A stretch of DNA of 64,000 nt from Nilaparvata lugens (GCF_014356525.2 NC_052510.1:51241119-51305118); one strand, 5' to 3'. Positions 34,250 through 47,029 are shown, counted from the first letter of the stretch. Notes: generated from the sequence alone by a model not told the origin. Program-made: numbers and translations.

Positions 34250-36302
34250 GCAGCACATTCAGCCAGTATGGCAGCAGTGTTTTGAGCAGCGGGGCAGTAA
34301 AAGGAACATGGCGGGCTGCAAAGAAAATTTGATTGCTGATAGATGCATCATGCAAGATTCAGTTCAATATAAACGTAACCTGTCCATGGCCTGGATTGAT
34401 TACAGGAAGGCATTTGATACCACATCACACCAGCTAATAGTGCACTTATTACAATGCCTTTCTGTGCCTCCAAGCATAGTGAGATGCCTGGAAGATCTGT
34501 TTGCCCTGTGGAAAACCCGTTTTGAGGTCAGATCACAGCAGAGAATGGTGTCAACTAGAGTGGTAACTTATAGGAGAGGTGTCTTCCAAGGAGATTCATT
34601 GAGCCCTCTTCTATTCAGCATTTCACTGCTGCCATTGTCTGCTGCCCTGAAGAAAACAAAGGGCTATTGCTGTGGCACACCAGGAAACAGGATCCATAGA
34701 GTGAGCCACCTTTCCTATATGGATGACTTGAAGATTTATGCAGCTAGCAAATCTGACCTCAAGTTGGCTGTAGGTGTGGTGCAGCGATATTCAAATGATA
34801 TTGGCATGTCTTTCGGGTTGGACAAGTGTGCAGTAACACATCTCCTGAAAGGAAGGTTACAGGGCCTGGTGCAGGAAATGGAGCTTATTGATGGAAGCAT
34901 AATAAGAGCCCTGAGAGCTGGAGAGTCATACCAGTATCTGGGATTTGATCAGAATCAAGCTCAGGATGCTGTAAAAATAAAGATGGCTCTCTGCAGTGAG
35001 TATAAGAGGAGACTCAGGAGGCTCTGGTCATCTGAGTTATCTGGTAAGAATAAAGTTGAAGCCACCAACATGCTCGCTGTGCCGGTTCTCACCTACTCTT
35101 TTGGAGTGGTTAAGTGGAATCGGAATGAGCTCCAGGACCTGGACAGGGAAACCCGAAAAAGGATGCACATGGAGAGAAGTTTACATCCCCGCTCTTCTGT
35201 TGCCCGAATATACCTGCCAAGGCATGAAGGGGGCAGAGGTCTACTTGGTTTGGAGAATCTGCACAACAGGGTGGCCTTACAGTTTGCCTGCAGCATACAA
35301 AGATGCTCTGATCCCCTTATGCAGCTGGTTCATGACCATGAAGTTGCAGGGGTTGGGGCCTTCCTATATAAGGCAGCACAGCATGCGGCAGATACCCTTG
35401 GTCTCGATTTTCGCACTGATCGGGAGGAGGAGCATGAGCCTAATCAGCTCAGGGCTAGAATAAAGACTGCTGAGTCCAGACTCCTGTTGCAGCAACATAA
35501 GGACAAGTCCTTGCATGGTGTTTTCTACAGGCATGTTGAGGAGCAAGGCTTGTCCAAGCCACTGACTTTTGCTTTTCTGAAGTCAGCAGCCCTGAAATCT
35601 GAGACTGAGGGTTTCATACTGGCATGTCAAGATGGTGTCATCAACACATTGTCATACCGCAGCAGAGTAATGCACATGGATGTTCCTGATATCAGTTGCA
35701 GGGTGTGTCATAGAGCACCAGAGACGATCATGCACATCCTGTCTTCTTGTTCTGTGCATGCAACTGCAGGCTACATCCATCGACATAATGCTGCTCTGCG
35801 AGTTCTCTATTACCATCTTAGACACTCATATGGTATCGACAAAACACCAGTGCTGCCTTATGCCCCAGGGGAGATTGAATCTGTTGTGGGGAATGAGAGG
35901 TGCCGAATTTATTGGAATTACTCATTCTCTACCACCAGGCTTTTAAGAGCCACAAAGCCTGATGTTGTCCTCCTTGACATCACTTCGAAGACAATGTATG
36001 TCATTGAGTTTTCAGCACCAGCTGAGGGTAACATTGTCACCAAAGAGGAGGAAAAACAGACGAAATATCATGACCTACTAATGGAGCTGCGCAGGCTAAA
36101 CCCAGGCTACTCTGTGAGAATGGTGGTGTTGATTGTAGGTGTACTGGGAGGCATGAGACCTTCATTTTTGGCCAACCTTAGAACGATTCCAGCCTGTGAG
36201 AGACCTGCTGCTGTGCTTGCAGGTCAGATGCAGAAGGCTGTCATTCTTGGATCATTACGTCTACTCAGAGCAAACGATTTAATGGTAACGGACCCAGTAT
36301 GA
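34250..36302 (+). CDS. R4/Dong-type non-LTR retrotransposon, copy 2: RT-CCHC-endonuclease, 5'-truncated
   Basis: One uninterrupted frame of about 680 codons, open to the left through the TAA tract, so the true start is lost. Motifs counted from 34209 (first codon of the open frame): DYRKAFD at residues 64-70, QGDSLSPLLF at 127-136 and the catalytic YMDDLKIYA from 170. These are RT palm boxes; the earlier boxes are missing. A long thumb/linker follows, then zinc knuckle C-x2-C-x8-H-x4-C from residue 497 and a restriction-like endonuclease core KPD (583-585) with Glu600. Such proteins nick target DNA and copy the element RNA at the nick. The protein is clearly diverged from copy 1, so the two are separate lineages. 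The frame is intact over 2 kb, suggesting a relatively recent insertion, although truncation makes it inactive on its own. Confidence 0.88.
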
Positions 36303-36404
36303 TTGTTTACCACATGGACATGTGGAGCACTCACTCTGGAAAAATCGCTTGTCACTCTTCCTTGGGGGTCGGAGCCCAGGGAAATGATGGTCAAGCAAAA
36401 CCTC
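36303..36404 (+). mobile_element. 3' UTR of R4/Dong copy 2
   Basis: About 100 bp after the stop codon, including CACATGGACATGTGGAGCAC and GGGGGTCGGAGCCCAGGG, ending CAAAACCTCAAATAATAA. It leads directly into the TAA tract. Confidence 0.75.
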
Positions 36405-36433
36405 AAATAATAATAATAATAATAATAGTAATA
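36405..36433. repeat. (TAA)n shared by two oppositely oriented elements
   Basis: The TAA tract is at once the 3' tail of the plus-strand R4/Dong copy and the tail of the minus-strand element that follows. Confidence 0.95.
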
Positions 36434-36532
36434 TCGAGTGACCTGGCTGGCTCAGGTCTGGTGTCAGAGTTTTCAGGTCGCAACTGATCAATTTCAGGGC
36501 CTCTGACTTGACCTAACGACTGCTTTTTAGGC
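36434..36532 (-). mobile_element. TAA-associated retroelement 3' end, copy 2
   Basis: Contains GTGACCTGGCTGGCTCAGGT, TTTTCAGGTCGCAACTGATC and CTGACTTGACCTAACGACTG. It matches the body next to the TAA tract at 16266-16391 and, inverted, 61700-61856. Only the 3' terminal part remains. Confidence 0.65.
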
Positions 36533-37105
36533 AATAATATTAATAATATTAGTGAAAACAAGATGGATAACCAACAACGTATTTTAAACTGAATGAATAA
36601 AATTGAGGACTGATTAGATTTTGTAAACAAGATTTGTATTTCTTTTTTAAATTATTATCATATTTCAACGAATTCAGATAATATGGACAAATATAGAAAT
36701 TATTTCAATAGAATACATAATATCATAACATTAAACAATTTTAATGTGTGATGTTTTCAAACATTGTGGATACGTGAGGTAGAGAAAACTTAGGAATCGA
36801 AAGTATAAAGAATAAAATTCGAATAGCTTGAGGCGACGTCTTTGTTTTTCGATTCTCACTGTCACAGACAAGCCAAAAGAGAAGTTTGGCAATTAACATT
36901 GCCATTATTAGCACTTAGCGAGGAGAAGGATGACTGTGCAAATTATTTATGATATGATAATGGAAGCTTATCTCGCAATCTGTGGTGCTAATTGGAGCAC
37001 ATGCGAGCTGCCATCAGAGCAAAATTGCCATCCACTCTCCAGGACTTTCCTTTTTTATTCGGTTCTTCTGGCCCGAATTATCTTTTTCAAATTATAAATT
37101 ATTTG
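36533..37105. other. AT-rich unique sequence
   Basis: Nothing recognised apart from a less AT-rich patch at 36830-37030. Confidence 0.4.
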
Positions 37106-37236
37106 TGCCGGTTACACAAAAGACGGTTAAATTTTGAGAACCAATCAGAGAACCGTCTTATCAAAAATGCCTTCTCTGATTGGTTCTCGTGAAATTAAAC
37201 ACGGTTTAAATTCAACAGGCTTTTGTGCAACGAGAC
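37106..37236. mobile_element. Foldback MITE with CACAAAAG arms
   Basis: Left arm TGCCGGTTACACAAAAG and right arm CTTTTGTGCAACGAGACC pair imperfectly. An inner GAGAACCAATCAGAGAA is inverted as TTCTCTGATTGGTTCTC (perfect 17 bp). About 130 bp, no coding. It belongs to a MITE type I associate with hemipteran genomes. Confidence 0.75.
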
Positions 37237-37592
37237 CAAAATCTTTCAATATCATGGCAGCAGCTCTCAATGGACAGCGTGGCTATAGATGCAGAGTATT
37301 GGTTGATGGTGACGACTATATATCAGGATAGGATAGTTAGGTAATCATAAATTAAATCCGATTCTTTCTGGAAATCTGGATCCTCCAATCAGTTTTCCAA
37401 AGATACAATATTGTACTCCATAACTATTATGATCATTGTATAGGCATTATTTGATTCTTCAACCTTCTTCTTCCTCTTCTATCCAACGCCTGTCCTACTT
37501 CCTTGGATGTTCAGACGCATCTTCAGTCTTCAACATATCTTAATATCTTAATATAATAATCAATTCGTTATTAGTCATTATAAAACTTTTGT
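37237..37592. other. Unique sequence, nothing recognised
   Basis: AT-rich spacer between two MITEs. Confidence 0.4.
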
Positions 37593-37595
37593 TTA

Positions 37596-37942
37596 GGGTC
37601 GGTTTCCAAGCTCGGGATTTAGATAAGTTCCAGACTTCAAACAGCTGGAGTCAGAAAATTGGATTTCCGAAACGATGCGTGGTTGCAGTTTTAATGATAA
37701 TTTTTATTTTCCCATTCCTATAATTGGAAACGTTTTTCTTTGACGAAATGGAACATTTCTAAATAGTTCAGAAAAGAATTACACTATTTTCTCTTTATTT
37801 TATTTTGTTTTCAATTCCCTTGTTTTTCGAAATTCAATTTAAACGTGGACTGCGACTACGCCCCGTTTCGGAAAGTCAATTTTCAGACTCCATCTGTTTA
37901 AAGTCTAGAACTTAGCTGAATCCCGAGCTTGGAAACCGGCCC
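37596..37942. mobile_element. 347-bp PIF/Harbinger-like MITE
   Basis: Terminal inverted repeats of about 80 bp begin GGGTCGGTTTCCAAGCTCGG and end CCGAGCTTGGAAACCGGCCC. TTA stands on both sides (37593-37595 and 37943-37945), the target duplication typical of PIF/Harbinger. The AT-rich interior has no coding. The arms differ by several substitutions, so it is not very young. Confidence 0.85.
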
Positions 37943-38022
37943 TTAAGCGTCAACGAATAAAATTCCACAAGCCACTATTTATTCAACCTATTTTTCTTTT
38001 TGTACCATTTTATAATTTGTAG

Positions 38023-38103
38023 GCCAACTTGAAGAGGTCAATAGATCTCATGAAGGAGCTTGGGAACCTCCACATCACCATTGTCTCTTCATGTCTAGTT
38101 TAG
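38023..38103 (+). CDS. Exon-like 26-codon segment with stop (weak)
   Basis: A pyrimidine-rich tract and AG (38021-38022) precede an open segment beginning ANLKRSIDLMKELGNL and ending at TAG 38101-38103. It is GC-richer and more codon-like than its flanks. I do not recognise the protein, no upstream exon is identified, and chance is quite possible. It could be a terminal coding exon or a pseudoexon. Confidence 0.18.
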   Translation, partial: ANLKRSIDLMKELGNLHITIVSSCLV

Positions 38104-39530
38104 TTTACTAGTAAACAAACAATAAACAAATATTATCATTCTACCACCCTTGTAATAATTATTTTGATGAGAGCTCTTGAAGGAATGTCAATCATGAGCT
38201 CTACTCCGTCAATAAATTGCTAACATGAGTCTTACAGCCACAATAAACATTGTTTTTTAAAGTGGATCCATTATGTAAACGAACTCGTGTTATTTTTTCA
38301 AATGCCGACAAAAGAACAGTTCTAGATTGAAATAGAATTAAGGAGCAAGTTAGAGCAATTGAGAACCATCTAATGCGCTTTTAGAGTGGTTATTTAATAG
38401 CTTTAAATGAGGATTGGACCCACCGCCGTCCAAAGAATACAAATTGAGATCGTTTTGAACAAACTTTTTTATTTGAATGAGTGACGTTGTTTTAACACGC
38501 GAAACCTGGTCCCAATGTCAATAAAATAATCCTTTTTGGGTCGGAAATGCATTGTCTACAGCTGGGATTTACCTACTCAAGAATAATAAGCGTGTTGGAA
38601 GCATGAAGGGCTACACAAGAAGTCTTGAGTACACATTTCAAAATTGTTTGGAACGATGTAGACCATGTTGAAAAAACACTGGAGGTATTTTGACGTTGAT
38701 TGATTGAATGTTGTTTATTTTTCGCTGAGTTTATGTTCCCAAACTGATAAACCATAGTGCTTTAATGTAAAATACAAGGTATTTCACACCCCATTTCTTT
38801 CTTGTGAATAATTCATTGACTTATCGATTGCATATTCCATTTAGATGAAAATTCTATTATGTAACTGTAATTCATTGAAGATTGAATGTTTCTGATATGA
38901 GTCATTTTTTGTTCATTCTAGAAAAACACTTCTCCCCAATATACCACTGTCCAATGTCTCAATATAATTTTGCAATGTCTCACAACATTAACATAACAGG
39001 AAAGTTTGATAAAAGGGAAAGAAGATTGTAACATCTTCCAAGGAATCGGACAATTCCTGCACTAGAACTTGAATAATACTTTGTACAGACATTTTCATAT
39101 AATTTTAAAGTTCATTAAGTAACTATTTTCATAATTTTGGTAGCTCCATCAATTCCCTGTTGATCCCAAATTGTTATTTTATATTATTTTCCATTTCACA
39201 AGGACTTTAGAACTTGAGAACTTGAGTTCATACTTCGGATCTTCTCATCACCATAGATTATTATACATTGATTAACAAGCATAGATTTTCCTACATAGAT
39301 CACAGTCATGAACCACATTCACCTTGTTTTGAAGTCACCATACTGAACAAGCAATTAACCATGCATAGATTCTTTTACATAGATACGGACATAAACTATA
39401 CTAATCATATTAGTATAGAACCATAGAGTCACCATACTGAACAAGCAATTAATTTGATTTGAATCGTCATATGTCTAAAATTTTAGCATCCTCGTCTCTC
39501 GAATCACTCCGATGTTAAACAGTCAAGCAG
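38104..39530. other. AT-rich unique sequence
   Basis: Contains near-repeats such as ACCATACTGAACAAGCAATTAA (39337 and 39430). No supported gene. Confidence 0.4.
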
Positions 39531-39535
39531 TATTA

Positions 39536-39818
39536 CCATAGAGAAACAATAGCGTAAGTAGATATCCCATGGTATAGGGCGTTTATGTCGCATCTTTTAC
39601 TGTTCAATCTCAAGCCGATTACTGTCGATTATTGTCGATTTTTACTGTTTTGACCGGGTAAGAGTGTATGAACGGCACAATATGAGAGAGAGACTACTAG
39701 CGTCATGAAGCTTCACAGGAAAGAACTACGTGGACTATCAGCTTGAGATAATAGTAAAAGTTGCGACATAAACGCCCTATACCATGGGATATCCACTTAT
39801 GCTATTGTTTCTCTATGG
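39536..39818. mobile_element. 283-bp MITE with TATTA target duplication
   Basis: Terminal inverted repeats begin CCATAGAGAAACAATAGCGT and continue for about 70 bp through the GGTATAGGGCGTTTATGTCG segment. TATTA flanks both ends (39531-39535 and 39819-39823). No coding. A related copy is at 55634-55876. Confidence 0.85.
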
Positions 39819-39823
39819 TATTA

Positions 39824-42800
39824 CTTATAGATATAGTCTGAATGGAAAAATACGCTGAGTCTAATTCAGACTCATATCAACATAATCTAACTGTATCTCA
39901 TATCAACAGAAACACGGATCCTCCTTGCCATTCCCTCAGATCATCAACTTGAAGCCGATTCTCAAATACTGTAGAAGTGGAGATTTCAAGCACATACACT
40001 CTTGAAGAAACGCCGAAAGCTTCGGTGCCACACTAACTCAAACATATCACTTTTTGATGTCAACAGAGCTGGTAGCTTTCTGTCAACATCATAGTTCCAG
40101 GTCAAATAGAAATTTGCAGTGGAGTGGAAGTCAATAATTGGAAATGAAGCGCTTGCTCGACTTCCGGTCGGCAGGGCTGCGTCAACCGCACACCCTCTAA
40201 TGAATTACAACCCTCCTTCCATTCATTATTAGTTCTCATTCATCCACCATCGATCAACCAAAATTTCTCAAGGATACTGAAATTTTACACGGAGGTGACT
40301 CTGTCATAACATTACATCGATACTCTTGAACCTAAATCAATTCAAACTAGATTAAACGAGAACCAAAAGTAGTACTTTTGATTTTAACTGATTTGTTTAT
40401 TCAAATCCACAACTTTCTGAATAGTGCCACAGGATTAAATCAAAAACGGTTCCATGTTTAATCCATACAACTGTCAAAGTTCAGCTATTTTTGAATATTT
40501 ACAAATAAACAAATTTACTGAACTTTTTGCAGTAGAAACATAACGTACTTTTTTGGACGTGTTATTCGTTATCAAAGTTTGGGAATTGAATAGTTTTGGG
40601 CCAGGCGTGTTGTTCCTTCTCAATCATATTTATATTTATATCTACGAATAAAGAAATAAATTGATAAAATGAATAAGTCTATTCTATATCAGTTGGAGAA
40701 CGAATCATTACTAGCTTCGTAATCTAATTTGGCAATTAGTATGCAGTGTTGGAAAGTCAATAGAGCATCAGCAACAGGATAAACATATAGTGTAAGGAAA
40801 TGAGTATCATAATCTTATGGAATGTGAAAATGGGCTTCAATTTTACATTCACAGACAAGTGTGGAAAACCATCTCACAGGTTCTGGATGATAATTATGTA
40901 GTTCTACAATATCCAAGTATCCACTTTATCTAGAATAGCATTATTGCTGTGAACTCTTAGGTTCCAATTTAACTTGCAAAAGTTTCAGATTGTTTTAGAT
41001 TGATATCAAAACTACCAGATCACATCCAGCAAAAAGTTTCTGATCAGATACATTATCCAGGTAATGCAATTAAAAATTTGTAGTGAAATTCTCAACTCAA
41101 TGTACAGTAAACAGTATAATAATATTGAGTTCAATTACTGGAGAATTTCGCGTCGCATTCAGAAGTCAGCTCATTTCAACCTGTAGAACGGATTAATATG
41201 CAATAATGAGGTTCACAATCAAGGATTACAATCTTCTGCAACGATTACAACTAGTTGACTCCCTAGTGGTATCGTCACGAGAATCGGTTGTTTTTTCACA
41301 AAGTTGTGAGCGCGGTTTTCTTTCCACGACTGGTGTAATGGTGTTGCCTACAGGAATCTGAATCGTCAGTGTAATTGGTAGATGGTAGATAGTAGTTGGG
41401 GTTGCGCTTCGAAATTGTATCAACTGGTGCCCGGGAGATTCAAAGACAATGTCATTCCGGTCAGGCCGCGTTTGTCAACTATCGAGCTGTGGTTGGGCAC
41501 TTTGTACAAGGCGATGGACGAGGAGAGGCTGAAGACAAACTGACGGGACACGATCTAGAAACAGAATCAAGTTGCCGGGTGACCGTCTCTGTAGTTAGTC
41601 ACCAGTCACTGTTCACCCCATTAGTCTCAGTTCTGGACCGAGTCGTGCCTCTAGGCTCGCCCAGAAGCCTTCTCCTGTCATCCTCCTTGTCAGCCGAGCC
41701 GCAAACGTCACGCACTTGTCTTCTCTTCCCGCTCTTTATCTATGTGCTCATCTTCTGTGAAACCAATTGGTGTATTACCGGCAGTACACTTGTTGCTGCA
41801 CTTTGTTTTGAAATCAGCTCTCTTGTAGACATCGAGATGAAGGGTTAGCAAACCGCAGATTGCAATAAGACTTCCTGACGAATTTGAGGAGTGCCTGACT
41901 TGTTGGAAAAAGTTAAGCTCTTGAGGTTTTCACTCACCTAGAAGTTTGTTGATATTTGATTCCTCAACAATTGGCTGGAATCGATAACATTCAGTAATAT
42001 TATAGGCTAATCAGTAGCTGAAATTTACGAGATAATGTAGTGCAGTCTCAATTTCATATCCTGACTATACTTGAAAAAGTGAATATACTTGAACAAATTA
42101 TAATATTTATGTGAAAGTAAGAAGTGATGCTGCGTGGTATATCAAACTAATATTGGATTTATATATATAATGATGGAAATGTACAATAGTATGAGAGTTT
42201 TTCAGTTCAATTTATTTTCTCAAAAGATGACCTCAAAAGAATGTAGTACAAAAATCGACGAAATATATATTTCCTTACAAAAACTGTGGTCCTTGACCGA
42301 AGACTGAATGTTCACGATCAATTTTCAATATCTCTTATCAAGCATAAAAATATCATATCTTTGTTAGAATAAGTTATGTACTTGTAAAAACATTTGAATT
42401 ACTCGAGTTTCTTACTTTTTTCAAATGACTACTATTTATATCCATCACATTACTCAAAACAAAAAATTCAAAAAATACAATGTTGATGCACAGACAAGAA
42501 TCTGTGGTAGGAATATCATTATTCTTCATTATCACAATGGAAAACTGATTATGATGGAATCTCAATTTATATATAATACCTACACATTCAATTAATCAGT
42601 TTTGTCAATTCTTATTCTAATATTTTCGAATTCATTAGTCGATTCCAATAGCTAATTATGAATTTGATCAAATATATGTTCATCATTTCAATGCAAAAAG
42701 TCAATTGGATGGAAATTAAAGCATTTCCACTTATAACTGATTTCGATTGAAGTGGACATTTTCATCGAATCAAACCAATTTCAACTTTCTCTTTCTAAGG

Positions 42801-44972
42801 CTAGAAAGAGAGGCTGGTCCATCCCAATACCTGCAGTCCTCATCGAATCGCAGATTAGCATTCAGATAAACGAAATGTCTTTTTCAGAGCTCATTTAAAT
42901 GTTTCAGCTCAGTAGCTTTGATAATGCCATCAATTATTGGATAGTCTCTCAGCTCAATGATTTGGGAATGTTATTGTGTGGACGGACTATAAATAAACTG
43001 ATTACCGTGACTTCAGCCCCAGCGGTAAGCATGAAATCCATCCATTCATAACTAATTTATTTTGCCCGCTGGGCTTTTCAATGGTAGTTAAGTTCCAATA
43101 AATTAATGATTTCACTATCATAGTTATCACTGTCCATGCCTCAGGAAATGTCAAGGTAGAACTACTAGTTTTTAGGAATCCTGTTAGCCTACTGCTCTTC
43201 TCAACTGCTTTGTCACTACTAAAAATCCAATTCCATGTTGGGCTATTCATCATTTTCGAATTGATAGGATAGTACGGGCACCCTACTTCCAATCATTTGT
43301 AGGCTTCATTTGAATTGCTGTACTGTAATCCAGTCAGTGATACGCTTAATTAATAGTTTTCAAATTAATATCAGTCGTACGAGATGGGTGATATATTTAG
43401 TTCATAGTTAGTAGGTAATAATTATCAGTAATTAAGATATTCAACTAATTCGCTTCAATAGCCTCAATTTTGTTGACTACACAGGGCGAAATAGCTCGAT
43501 AGTTATAATTTATTTAATATTATTTGTTAGATAATGCAGTTTCATCGATTTATCAGGAATTGAGTTCAATATTGCGCTCTGATGTTTATGAGAGAGACCG
43601 CCAATAGCCGTAATTTTGAGAACTTTTTCAAAGTGACATGAGTTTTTTTCTGTGGAGCTCATTCAACTCATTTTCAGCTGGCTTTGAAGTGTGGCCTAGA
43701 TGTCCGGTAAAAAATGTTCCTGGTTCACTAGAGTGGAAGGAGTGCTCTTCAATGGTATCAGCATTCATCAATAATCTGTACAAGTGAAGGGTATCACCAA
43801 TCTCTGATAATTTCAGACAGGAACGAGTATCAATGGCAGAGTATTCAGAGAAGAATGTCAGGAATGGAATGCACAACTCACAATAATGTAAGGTGATATT
43901 TTTGAGTAAGTGGAAGAGGATGTTCTAAAATAAGAGACTGCCGAATATTTTCGGGAGACACAAACAACAGGCGACGGGGCGAAGAACTTTTTCAATAAAT
44001 TTTTCGAAAAGGGAATGTTTTACATGCGGGAGATGATGAAGGGCTTTGAAATTGTTGCCTGAAATCGGAGCCAAGAAATCCCGTTTGGCACGCAACGCCG
44101 CGCATTTTTTATTCTTATACATCATTTTTACGCGTTACGTCAGCCGAGCCACGAATATGAAACACTTGTTATTCCACAACGCTGATTATGTGACTCCATT
44201 TGAGCCGTGGTTATTTATTAATATGACGATAACAAATCTTGGGTACTTTCGCAATGGTCATGTGTGTAATTTATCTCTTCGTTGTAACTCTGTGTGAGGC
44301 CCACGCTGCTGTATTATTGCTCTTCATATCTTAATCATCCTCCTCAACAAAGGTTCAATTATTTCATTTGGTCCTATTCTCCATCATTTCTCAATTCTCA
44401 ACGTTGGGAGCACTATTATTCAAGAAATACTCTTGTTTTCGTTTTTTAATACTCAAACTTTTAAGTACAGAAATAACAAGTTTGTAAAAGAAGGCAAATG
44501 TAAAAATATAAGGATCTATTGAAATTTAAAAGTTATCTTGTCTGATGAAGAATGAATAACTGATTGTACCATGACGAAATTATAACATTGATTGATTTCT
44601 AATATATGGAATATTTCTAAAATGTAATTATAGTACCCTTTCAAAATAAATAAGATATTAAAAGACAAGAATACAAGAGAGTAGCCCTGAATTCATACAT
44701 TTAAAAAAATATTATGGAATATTTCATTACATTCGTCCAATATACGAATGCAAATAACATTTTTTGTCTCAAACCTATTATCATGTTATTCGAAAGCATT
44801 ATGTAGCCTACAAATTACTATTTAATAAGTGTTAATTCCTAAAGTAGATTCCCAATTCCAATATCAATATAGTTTCTAATAAAGTATTTTATTAGGGCTA
44901 ATTGAATTGTATAATCATTAAATAAATAACTAGTTTGAGATTTTCTCAAATTAAAACAGTCCATTACTCTCA
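39824..44972. other. Long unique stretch, no confident gene
   Basis: AT-rich apart from GC-richer patches at 40130-40200, 41220-41760 and 43920-44170. An acceptor-like and donor-like pair on minus brackets 41938-42015, but all three frames are closed there. A small palindrome (CTCTTTCTA/TAGAAAGAG) lies at 42789. No transposon recognised. Confidence 0.35.
41396..41848 (+). other. 150-codon open frame in a GC-richer island, uncertain
   Basis: One of the longest non-transposon frames in the window, lying in a distinctly GC-richer island. The predicted protein has no domain I know; its C-terminal third is hydrophobic and Cys/Ser/Leu-rich. A 66-codon minus-strand frame (41226-41423) overlaps its start. 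No splice sites fix the borders. The island may be a promoter, UTR exon or conserved noncoding DNA rather than coding. Confidence 0.2.
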
Positions 44973-45388
44973 ATAACGTTATGATGACCTCTCAATCCTA
45001 TAGGAATTGCACAAGGGAGAGGAATTGCAAAGGTTGCCTTATTTTTCCTCCTCCTATGATGTATTTGTCATGAGAGATAAAGAATATGGCTCTTCTCAAT
45101 TATTCAAATCTCATGTTTTTCCTCTAAATGTAGATAAATATTCTCAAATATAATAGCTATAAAAATAACTATAAATTAACTATAAAAATATAATAAATAA
45201 CTTTATGATGACTTCTCAATCCTCATATTGCACAAGGGAGAGGAATTATTGCAAAGGTTGCCTTATTTTTCCTCCTCCTATGATGTATTTGTCATGAGAG
45301 ATAAAGAATATGGCTCTTCTCAATCATTCAAATCTCATGTTTTTCTCTAAATGTAGATAACTATTCTCAAATATAATGGAATATGAAT
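44973..45388. repeat. Tandem duplication, 224-bp period
   Basis: 44973-45196 and 45197-45388 share long exact words such as GTTGCCTTATTTTTCCTCCT and ATGATGTATTTGTCATGAGA, with a few indels. The first unit has some extra AT-rich sequence at its end. No coding. Confidence 0.9.
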
Positions 45389-47029
45389 TTGATTCCGATT
45401 GGTCGTAAATAATAATTGCAAATGGTGTGACAGGAAACAAACACACATGAAAACTTGTAAAGTAATCTTTCCTGATTCCTGAACGTGAAAGTAACTGCAC
45501 GTGCAAATCTAGAGGCAAACAGAAAACCGAATATTTTGTTATCAAAATTTACATTTACTCAAAGCAACTGAATAAATCTGAAAGATTCAAATTCTGTCGC
45601 ATGTCACATTTTGATGCGGAGGTTAAACTTGGAAGCGTAGAATTGAATAAAAACCAACTTGTTTACTTCCAGTATTGCACGTGAATTGAATCGTTTGTCA
45701 GAAAATCATTTTTTCGTTCATCGGAAATCTGGTCCAGAATGAATAACGCTGACGGGAGCCGTTTTGAATTGAATTTATCATCCCAGATCGACATGACAGA
45801 AACTGATTGCAAAATTTTTCACCGTTGTTGGTCTCAACTTGCCTACAAGCGGAAACACAGTAGAGTGCTCCAGCTAATCTACCCATATTTCCTTGAAAAA
45901 AACTCTTTATTTTCTTATTTTTCTCTCCCAATCAGTGCTACTTTGTAAAAATTATAAATAAATAAATAAGTTCAAAATGAATGATAGTATTCTGTCCATT
46001 CAGTAATCCTCAATCCAAGAATTTTTAAAATTCATGGAAGAACAAGAAAAGAAATAGTGAAAATTTATTTGAAAAGGTGCCATATTTTTTAATTGAAAAT
46101 AAGATCTATAATAATTCGTTCTCTGCAAGATTCGAATCACATTTTTCATTTTCCACCTTTGAACTACTTTTAATTCAATCTTTCCAACTTTGTAGGACTT
46201 GGCAAATTCACTTGGAACATATTTCAAAAAAATGTGACTTCCAGTAGTTCTAGAGCCGTTTTGACAGGAGTTCAGTGAACGTGAATACAATTTCATAACA
46301 TTACTCAATACTGATCATCCATCTCCATTAATAGTTGACGCGAGCTTTTTTTACGAAAAAAAGGTGGCTGAAATTTTTGGGCTGCCGGCCAGTTTCGACT
46401 TGTCTCATTTGATATAAAATATTATCAGTGTCCAACATTTATTAGCACTTATTAACCGACTTAAGGAGCTTAGCCTACTAGTTTATTGCTACACTAACTG
46501 GATAGGATGGATAAATGAGAAATAAATAATGAGGTATTTTGATAGATTAATTGATAAATTCACCGGTATAATCTTGGAAAAATGAACCGGAAGAAAGAAA
46601 TTCAGATTTCAGTTTTTTTCAGCAACTGATCCAACTAGTCCAACTGAAATAATCTAAAATGTTTTATTGAATTTCTAATTATTCAATACACTTTTCTTTT
46701 CATCTGTTGACTGACATATTCCTCAATATCCGGTGAAAATAGGAGTTTCTTGATGACATTAGTGGGTAGTATACCAAAGATACTAAGTTTTATTATTCAC
46801 TCTTTGATGCTAGCTAATATTATTCTTTGTACATTCGTTTATGGTATCACAAAAAATAAAGTTGACTGTGCTAGTACTATATTTATTTCTATAGAGTTGA
46901 AGTATTCATCTTGTCATAGCTGAACAAATCATTGAATGATCAAAATATTACATCGGCAGAAACGATTGATTCTTGTTTTTCGTTCTTGGATGAATCTGTG
47001 GAAAATTATTATTTTCAACTTCTTTGTTA
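45389..47029. other. AT-rich unique sequence
   Basis: The frames at 45739-45948 (plus) and 46000-46308 (minus) show no recognised motif. Nothing else seen. Confidence 0.4.

Noticed and set aside
34996..35463. 155-codon overlapping frame and antisense frames over the R4/Dong copy
   Set aside because: Shadows of the intact RT frame, with no domain of their own.
41931..42015. Minus-strand segment with acceptor-like and donor-like borders
   Set aside because: All three frames contain early stops, and it is downstream of the candidate coding exon, so a UTR role would not fit.
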